64,000 bases of DNA from Stenotrophomonas acidaminiphila. Its GTDB lineage: Bacteria; Pseudomonadota; Gammaproteobacteria; Xanthomonadales; Xanthomonadaceae. Shown piece by piece: positions 58,760 to 64,000 of this stretch. Made by a program: the position numbers and the translations under genes. Below the pieces are notes generated by a model. That model saw nothing but the letters and a program-made list of their open reading frames with translations. It ran no database searches and was not told the origin of the DNA. The stretch's first letter is position 1. Each line of letters opens with the position of its first letter. The DNA is taken from contig NZ_LDJO01000005.1 of assembly GCF_001431595.1 (NCBI RefSeq), positions 1 to 64,000 of the forward strand, read 5' to 3'.

Positions 58760-59158
58760 TTGACCAATCACAGCGCACCAACGCTTGGCGATCTGGAAAT
58801 CGCCGTGCTTGAAGACATCTGGCGTTTCGGCCCATCCGATACCAAGGCGGTGTACGCACGCATTGGACAGTCGCGCTCGATTTCCTTGAACACGGTGCAA
58901 TCTACGCTGGAACGTCTATTTCGGAAGACCATGCTTCGGCGTGAAAAGATCAGTCATGCTTATGAATATTCAGCGCGAGTTTCGCGCCAGGAATTAATCC
59001 ACAAGCTGGTCGAATCCACGGTGCGCCGTGTTGCAGGCCCGCAGCCGGATGTATTGCTGCGTGCCTTTGTCGATCTTGCTGCAAGAGCGGATGATGATCA
59101 GCTCAAGAGGCTTGAGGAGTTGATTGCCCGCCGGCGTGCTGAATTGGATCAGACGTGA
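58760..59158 (+). CDS. BlaI/MecI/CopY-family repressor
   Basis: This 132-residue protein is a winged-helix BlaI-type repressor: LGDLEIAVLEDIWRFG, TKAVYARIGQSRSISLNTVQSTLERL and RREKISHAYEYSARVSRQEL. There is no ATG. The start is most likely TTG 58760, nine bases after GGAG (58747-58750). The C-terminal 40 residues form the dimer region (DVLLRAFVDLAARADDDQLKRLEEL). It overlaps the M56 protease gene by one base (TGATG), as blaI and blaR1 do. It is next to metal pumps, not a beta-lactamase, so metal control is likely. The nearby operators at 58691 and 60191 are probable targets. Confidence 0.82.
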   Translation: MTNHSAPTLGDLEIAVLEDIWRFGPSDTKAVYARIGQSRSISLNTVQSTLERLFRKTMLRREKISHAYEYSARVSRQELIHKLVESTVRRVAGPQPDVLLRAFVDLAARADDDQLKRLEELIARRRAELDQT

Positions 59159-60153
59159 TGACGAGTTATGGCCCACTACTTCAGTTTGCATTGCTGTCCG
59201 GCTTTGTGCTGGCGGTGACGCTTACCCTGCTGATTGGAGCCTGTGAGCACCCGCTGCGTCGTGCGTTATCTGGGAGGACTCCTTCTCAGCGAGCACGGAT
59301 ATCTTGGTGGGCGCTGGTAACTCCGGCATTGGCGGGCATCGCCTACGTGCTTATGGCCCTTGCAATGCCGTCAATGTTTGAAGGTTCGGCTCGATTTGCC
59401 GCTGCCTGTTCTGCGCACGCTGACACGCTTCTGCATCTGTGCGTTTCGCACCCGAGCGGCAACAGTCAGAGTGCGTGGCTATGGGGGGCATTGGCGTTGC
59501 TGGTGGGATATGCCGCCTGGCTGGCGACACGGGCCGCAGCGGGGCTTTGGCGCGCTCGGCGAACTCTTGCCTCGCTGGTGCGTCTTAGCAGGCGTCCGGG
59601 ACATCCTGAGAGACTTCGCGTACTTGATGTCGATCGGCCTATGGCGCTCGCCTGCGGCATCGGGCATGGCCACATCCTGCTTTCGACCTTATTGATGCGG
59701 CAACTTGACCCAACACAGTTGCGCGTGGTGCTAGCTCACGAACAGGCACACATCACCAATCGCGATGTTCTGCTTCGTTTAGTCGCTGCCGTATTGTCTA
59801 GCATCCAACTGCCAAGCACCCGTCGCCGATTGTTGCGTGATCTAGAACTCGCTTTGGAACAACGTTGCGATTTTGCTGCTGCGAATGAAGTGGGGTGTCG
59901 CGTCGCCGTGGCCGAAACTATCGTCGCGATGGAGAAGATATATCGGCAGCACGCCAGGGAACAGGCGCCATTCACGATGGCGTTCTTTTCCGATTTTGTT
60001 CCTGAGCGCGTCGAAGCACTGCTGTCGCCTAAGCAGTCGTCTGTCTCATATTTAGGGTTGATGCTAGGTATTCTTGTTCTAGCGTTTTGCAGCCTATCTG
60101 TAGGCTGGCTGCATTCTGCGACCGAATCTTTCATCACCATGATGCCCAGGTAA
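59158..60153 (+). CDS. BlaR1-like M56 metalloprotease lacking the sensor domain
   Basis: This 331-residue membrane protein is of the M56 family. The zinc motif is LAHEQAHITNRD (His194, Glu195, His198). Membrane segments are at about residues 8-30, 52-72, 108-130 and 298-318. BlaR1 proteins are nearly twice this size and end in a penicillin-binding sensor. That part is missing here; the frame ends 15 residues after the last helix. It probably cleaves or triggers cleavage of the BlaI-like repressor in response to a signal sensed in the membrane or periplasm, with metal the best guess. ATG 59158 overlaps the repressor stop by one base; a GTG three bases before is possible. Confidence 0.82.
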   Translation: MTSYGPLLQFALLSGFVLAVTLTLLIGACEHPLRRALSGRTPSQRARISWWALVTPALAGIAYVLMALAMPSMFEGSARFAAACSAHADTLLHLCVSHPSGNSQSAWLWGALALLVGYAAWLATRAAAGLWRARRTLASLVRLSRRPGHPERLRVLDVDRPMALACGIGHGHILLSTLLMRQLDPTQLRVVLAHEQAHITNRDVLLRLVAAVLSSIQLPSTRRRLLRDLELALEQRCDFAAANEVGCRVAVAETIVAMEKIYRQHAREQAPFTMAFFSDFVPERVEALLSPKQSSVSYLGLMLGILVLAFCSLSVGWLHSATESFITMMPR

Positions 60154-60190
60154 GTTCATATGCGTGTGTTCTGTGTTTTTTTAGGCGAAA

Positions 60191-60214
60191 AACCGATCAA
60201 TGATCGGTTTTTTG
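60191..60214 (+). promoter_or_regulatory. Second BlaI-type operator, before the RND operon
   Basis: AACCGATCA and TGATCGG, with TTTTTTG after, form a palindrome that matches the site at 58691-58714 at 20 of 24 positions. It lies 330 bases upstream of the RND adaptor gene. Since a T-run follows, a terminator of the M56 gene is the alternative reading. Between 60215 and 60521 there is a small hairpin (CCTCTTT/AAAGAGG, 60359-60377) and an unsupported 48-codon frame at 60290, but no gene I trust. Confidence 0.6.
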
Positions 60215-60521
60215 ATGATTCCGCCCGACGTGCGAGGACGGTCATCGCGCGGAATCGTTTGCTCGTCACCTGCCCTCGTGGGAGTTTTCATGAATTTGAT
60301 TGGTTTAACGGCCTTGGTGGTCGTTGGAACCCGCGATCCATTCACCCTACCCGTCAAACCTCTTTGGCTGAAAGAGGCCGTCTCCCGTGCTCCTCGGCGT
60401 CATTTGCATGGCCGACACGTCACGGGGGGCGCGTGAGGTCACTCCCATGAAGCAGTCAAGACCCTGTTCGCTAGTTGCAGCGGCGCGTTGGAATTTTCGC
60501 GGAGTATTTATCGGAGCATCT

Positions 60522-61637
60522 ATGTCTTACCAATCTTCACTTTGGACGCGCACGCTCTGCGCTTTCGCAATCGCGCTCTCTCTCCCATCGGCGGCCTTGG
60601 CCGCCGACGAGTTCGCCGTTTCAGCCGCGCAAATGCAAGCCTTGGGCGTACAGCTACAACGCCTAGAAAAGCCTGCATCCATTCCGGGTATGACTTACCC
60701 AGCCCGCGTCGTGCTGCCTCCCTCGCAGGAGTACGTCGTCAGCGCACCGCTAGCCGGCGTCGTTGATCAATTGCTCGTCGGTCAGAACGAAGCCGTGAAG
60801 CCTGGCCAAGCTCTGTTGCGCTTGGTGAGCCCCGAATTGGGTGAACAGCAGCTCAAGCTGATGGAGGCAGCTTCGCGCAACCGGCTGGCGCAGAGGACGC
60901 TGCAGCGTGAGAAGCAATTGGCCGCAGAAGGCATCGTGCCGGATCGCCGGGCACAGGACGCGGAGACCGCCGCAGCGGAGGATCGAGCCAGACTACGCCA
61001 AGCGGAAGCCGCCTTGCGGCTGGCAGGTCTGGATGCGGCTTCCATTCGCCGCGTCGCCGAAGGCGGCGCCATGCAGGATGCGCTGGTCATCCGGGCACGC
61101 GCCGGGGGCACCGTGACCGACATCGGTATTAAAACCGGCCAGCGCGTCCAACAGTCCGATCCCCTGGTGCGTGTCGCCGACACAAGCAAGCTGTGGCTCG
61201 ACATCCAGTTGCCTGTGGAGCGACAGTCGCAGGTGACGGCTCGCGGCGGCCAGGTGAACGTCGTTGGTCGAGATACGAGTGCCGTCACGACGAGCCTGGG
61301 CACCACTGTCAGTGAAAGCCAGACCGTCACACTACGCGCGGACGTCACGCGCGGTGCGCCGTTGCTGCGGCCCGGCGAGTTCGTACAGGTGCAAGTGGCG
61401 TTTGCCGGTGGTGGGGAAGGCTGGCCTGTGCCGGTCGCTGCCGTGGCGCGGCAGGGCGACAAGGCCTATGTATTCGTGCGAACCGAAACGGGCTTCTTGG
61501 CCACGCCGGTGGAGGTGCTGGACAGCGCCGGCCAGGCCCTGCGCGTCAAGGGCACGCTGCGTCCCGGCCAGCAGATCGCCATCACCTCCGTGATCGGCCT
61601 CAAGGCGGCTTGGCTCGGCAAGGGCGGGGGCAACTGA
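60522..61637 (+). CDS. RND efflux periplasmic adaptor (CzcB/CusB-like)
   Basis: This 371-residue exported protein is the membrane-fusion subunit of a heavy-metal RND pump. ATG 60522 has TCGGAGCATC upstream; longer frames cover the leader. The signal peptide is LCAFAIALSLPSAALA (cleavage after residue 27). The barrel-sandwich/lipoyl part has VVSAPLAGVVDQLLVGQNEAV, a coiled-coil hairpin follows (residues 108-165), then the second lipoyl half (LVIRARAGGTVTDIGIKTGQRV) and a beta barrel. It carries metal from the inner pump to an outer channel. No TolC-like gene is visible in the window. It ends one base before the pump gene. Confidence 0.85.
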   Translation: MSYQSSLWTRTLCAFAIALSLPSAALAADEFAVSAAQMQALGVQLQRLEKPASIPGMTYPARVVLPPSQEYVVSAPLAGVVDQLLVGQNEAVKPGQALLRLVSPELGEQQLKLMEAASRNRLAQRTLQREKQLAAEGIVPDRRAQDAETAAAEDRARLRQAEAALRLAGLDAASIRRVAEGGAMQDALVIRARAGGTVTDIGIKTGQRVQQSDPLVRVADTSKLWLDIQLPVERQSQVTARGGQVNVVGRDTSAVTTSLGTTVSESQTVTLRADVTRGAPLLRPGEFVQVQVAFAGGGEGWPVPVAAVARQGDKAYVFVRTETGFLATPVEVLDSAGQALRVKGTLRPGQQIAITSVIGLKAAWLGKGGGN

Positions 61638-61638
61638 C

Positions 61639-64000
61639 ATGCTGACGCGCCTCGTTCAATTCGCGCTCGCGCAGCGCCTGTTCGTCCTGCTGGCCAGCGT
61701 GTTGCTCGCCGGTGCGGGCTGGTATGCCTTCCGCAACCTGCCCATTGATGCGTTCCCCGACGTTTCCAGCACCCAGGTCAAAATCATCATGAAGGCCCCG
61801 GGCATGACGCCCGAGGAGATCGAAACCCGAATCGCGGTGCCGATCGAAGTGGAGATGCTGGGCATCCCCAACCAGCGCATCCTGCGCTCGATGTCCAAGT
61901 ACGGCATCGTCGATATCACGGTCGACTTCCAGGACGGCACCGACATCTACTGGGCGCGCCAGCAGGTGGCCGAGCGTCTGTCCAACATCAGCGCCGATCT
62001 GCCGACAGGCGTCAGCGGCGGCATGGCGCCGATCACGACACCGCTCGGCGAGATGTTCATGTTCACCGTCGAGTCGCCGGAGATGACGTTGGAGGACCGC
62101 CGCAGTCTGCTCGATTGGGTGATCCGGCCCGCCCTGCGTTCGGTGCCAGGCGTGGCCGATGTCAACGCGCTGGGCGGAAAGGTGCGAACTTTCGAGGTCG
62201 TTCCCGATCCGGTGAAGCTGGCCGCGGTGGGCCTGTCCACGGCGCAGTTGCGGTCCGCCATCGAGGCCAACAACCGCAACGACGGCGCCGGCCGTTTGGG
62301 TGAAGGCGACGAGGTACTGCTGGTGCGTACCGAAGGCAGCATCAAGACCATGGACGACGTGCGCGCCATCGTCGTGAAGGCCGAGGGCGGCGCAAGCGTG
62401 CGCATCACGGACATCGCCCAGGTACGCGAGGGATACCTCACGCGCTATGGCGTGGTGACGCAAAGCGGCCGAGGCGAGGCCGTGCAGGGCCTGGTGCTCG
62501 GACTGGCTGGTGCCAATGCGCAGAAGGTCGTGCAAGGCGTGACGCAGAAGCTGGAAGAACTCAAGCCCACCCTACCGAAGGGCGTCGAGATCAACGTCTT
62601 CTACAACCGCGCCAAACTGGTCGAGACGGCGGTCGGCACGGTGTCAAAGGCGCTGCTGGAGGCGACCGTACTGGTGCTGGTCCTGCTGGGCGCATTCCTC
62701 GGCAACCTGCGGGCAGCGGTGACAGTGGCCGTGGTGCTGCCGCTGTCGGCGCTGGCCACCTTCATCCTGATGCGCTGGTATGGCATGTCGGCCAACCTGA
62801 TGAGCCTTGGGGGTTTGGCCATCGCGCTGGGCATGCTGGTCGACGGCGCGGTGGTGGTGGTCGAGAACATCGTCCAGCACATGGCCCATGACGGCAAGGA
62901 CAAGCTGCCTCGCCAGCACATGGTGTTCCGCGCGGTGCGCGAAGTGGCCGTGCCGGTGGCCGCGGGCATCCTGATCATCGCCGTCGTGTTCCTGCCGTTG
63001 ATGACACTGCAAGGGCTCGAAGGCAAGTTCTTCGTGCCAGTGGCGATGACCATCGTGTTCGCGCTGGCCAGCTCGCTCGTGCTGTCCCTCACCATCATCC
63101 CGGTGCTGTCGTCCTTCCTGTTCAAGAAGGTGAAGCACGACGACCCGTGGCTGCCCCGCCAGGCACTGCGGCTGTATGCGCCGATCCTGCGCTTCGCGTT
63201 GGGCCGGCAAAAGCTCGTCTTTGTCGTGGCCGGCGTCATGCTGGCGGCCGCGGTAGGCGTCTATACCCTGGTCGGCAAGACCTTCATGCCAGCGATGGAC
63301 GAGGGAGACCTGATCGTGGGCATCGAGAAGCTGCCATCGGTGAGCCTGGAGCAAACGGCCGAACTCGACCTGAAGATCCATCAAGCGTTGATGAAGGGCA
63401 TACCCGAGATCACTGGCATCGTGGCGCGCGCCGGCGCCGACGAGATCGGGCTAGACCCGATGAGCCTGAACCAGACCGATACCTATCTCGTGCTGAAGCC
63501 TCGCAACGAGTGGGCCCCCGGGGGAAAGCCGGCATTGGAAGATCGGATTCGCGCGGTACTCGACGAACTCCCGGGCGTCGGCTACAGCTTCACCCAGCCG
63601 ATCGACATGCGCGTGTCCGAGATGATCATCGGCGTGCGTGGTGACATCGCGATCAAGATCTTCGGGCCGGACCTGTCGACGCTCAATGACCTCGCCGCCC
63701 AGGTCGAGAAGCTGATGAAGGAAGTGCCGGGCAACCAGGACGTCTATACCGTTCAGAACGACGGCGTGCAGTACCTGCGTGTCATCGTCGATCGCCTCGC
63801 AGCGGGTCGCTACGGCCTGTCGGTCGAGGATGTGCAAGACGCGCTGCGCGTGCAGATCGAAGGCCAGCGTGCAGGCACGGTGATCGATGGCAATCGGCGC
63901 ATCCCCGTCGTGGTACGTGGCCAGGACATCGTGAAGGTATCGCCCGCGGAGTTCGCGGCAGTGCGCATTACGACATCCAATGGGCAAAGCGTCGCGTTGG
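61639..64000 (+). CDS. RND heavy-metal efflux pump (CzcA/CusA family), cut by window end
   Basis: The gene starts at ATG 61639, one base after the adaptor stop, and is open to the window end (787 codons seen; full members have about 1040). The start LTRLVQFALAQRLFVLLASVLL is the first helix, and RNLPIDAFPDVSSTQVKI is the CzcA signature. The proton-relay helix is GGLAIALGMLVDGAVVVVEN; it has the Asp and Glu but lacks the first Asp of CzcA (DFG), more like the CusA or nickel-type members. It pumps metal from periplasm or cytoplasm to outside with the adaptor. Substrate cannot be named. Confidence 0.88.
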   Translation, partial: MLTRLVQFALAQRLFVLLASVLLAGAGWYAFRNLPIDAFPDVSSTQVKIIMKAPGMTPEEIETRIAVPIEVEMLGIPNQRILRSMSKYGIVDITVDFQDGTDIYWARQQVAERLSNISADLPTGVSGGMAPITTPLGEMFMFTVESPEMTLEDRRSLLDWVIRPALRSVPGVADVNALGGKVRTFEVVPDPVKLAAVGLSTAQLRSAIEANNRNDGAGRLGEGDEVLLVRTEGSIKTMDDVRAIVVKAEGGASVRITDIAQVREGYLTRYGVVTQSGRGEAVQGLVLGLAGANAQKVVQGVTQKLEELKPTLPKGVEINVFYNRAKLVETAVGTVSKALLEATVLVLVLLGAFLGNLRAAVTVAVVLPLSALATFILMRWYGMSANLMSLGGLAIALGMLVDGAVVVVENIVQHMAHDGKDKLPRQHMVFRAVREVAVPVAAGILIIAVVFLPLMTLQGLEGKFFVPVAMTIVFALASSLVLSLTIIPVLSSFLFKKVKHDDPWLPRQALRLYAPILRFALGRQKLVFVVAGVMLAAAVGVYTLVGKTFMPAMDEGDLIVGIEKLPSVSLEQTAELDLKIHQALMKGIPEITGIVARAGADEIGLDPMSLNQTDTYLVLKPRNEWAPGGKPALEDRIRAVLDELPGVGYSFTQPIDMRVSEMIIGVRGDIAIKIFGPDLSTLNDLAAQVEKLMKEVPGNQDVYTVQNDGVQYLRVIVDRLAAGRYGLSVEDVQDALRVQIEGQRAGTVIDGNRRIPVVVRGQDIVKVSPAEFAAVRITTSNGQSVAL

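Noticed and set aside
58391-59158. A single 255-codon BlaI protein
   Set aside because: The first 120 codons belong to the DUF3363 relic and then to promoter sequence; the BlaI domain starts at TTG 58760 behind GGAG.
60290-60436. 48-codon frame before the RND adaptor, possible small inhibitor such as CzcI
   Set aside because: A GGGAG precedes it, but the product has no signal peptide or metal ligands and no resemblance to CzcI that I can see.

Overview
The window is a GC-rich (about 65%) stretch of a large integrative and conjugative element (ICE) of the PAGI-2/ICEclc/PFGI-1 type, as found in Pseudomonas and in beta- and gammaproteobacteria such as Achromobacter, Bordetella, Burkholderia and Stenotrophomonas. 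The evidence is an almost complete, ordered set of the PFL_46xx/47xx conjugation protein families (G-type mating-pair formation), a MobH-class TraI relaxase, the DUF3577/DUF932/DUF3275 accessory block, an ICE-type RadC and a protein carrying the literal RAQPRD motif. The host species cannot be fixed from sequence alone. Neither ICE end, nor an integrase, nor a tRNA attachment site is present.

Layout. 1-10.5 kb: the end of an IS3-family insertion sequence that truncates the first ICE gene, then a plus-strand block of accessory and DNA-processing genes (DUF3577, DUF932, DUF3275, several orphans, a DUF6094-like methyltransferase, a SNF2-like helicase). Most are preceded by a similar untranslated leader with a G/C hairpin. 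10.7-16.8 kb: pilus and coupling genes (PilL-like lipoprotein, PFL_4693 family, lytic transglycosylase, PFL_4695 family, TraD, PFL_4697 family). 16.8-31.1 kb: a minus-strand cargo island inserted between the PFL_4697-family gene and RAQPRD. It looks like a multigene phage-defence system: a small HTH gene, a SNF2/RapA-like helicase, a TrlF-type PHP+ATPase, an AIPR protein, type III-like Mod and Res, and a GHKL ATPase-nuclease. 31.3-45.4 kb: the rest of the conjugation machine, including the VirB4-like ATPase, a DsbA/DsbG-like protein, RadC and TraG-N. 45.4-49.3 kb: DUF3742, a RES/Xre toxin-antitoxin pair whose toxin has an in-frame stop, and the relaxase.

49.5-64 kb: metal-resistance cargo. 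It holds a CsoR/RcnR-type repressor with an NreB-like MFS exporter, an RcnR-like repressor with a P-type ATPase, a PbrT-like cytochrome c/FTR1 permease, a P1B-4 (SPC) ATPase, the relic of a DUF3363 relaxase from another mobile element, a BlaI-like repressor with a shortened BlaR1-like M56 protease, and an RND adaptor and pump cut by the window end.

The conjugation genes are tightly overlapped and probably form a few long transcripts. Four of the probable operon heads share a short ATTGTTTGC motif, in three cases followed directly by a palindrome, which suggests common control of transfer genes. The defence island is the most likely undescribed system. The best regulatory finding is a pair of near-identical palindromes in front of the BlaI-like gene and in front of the RND operon.
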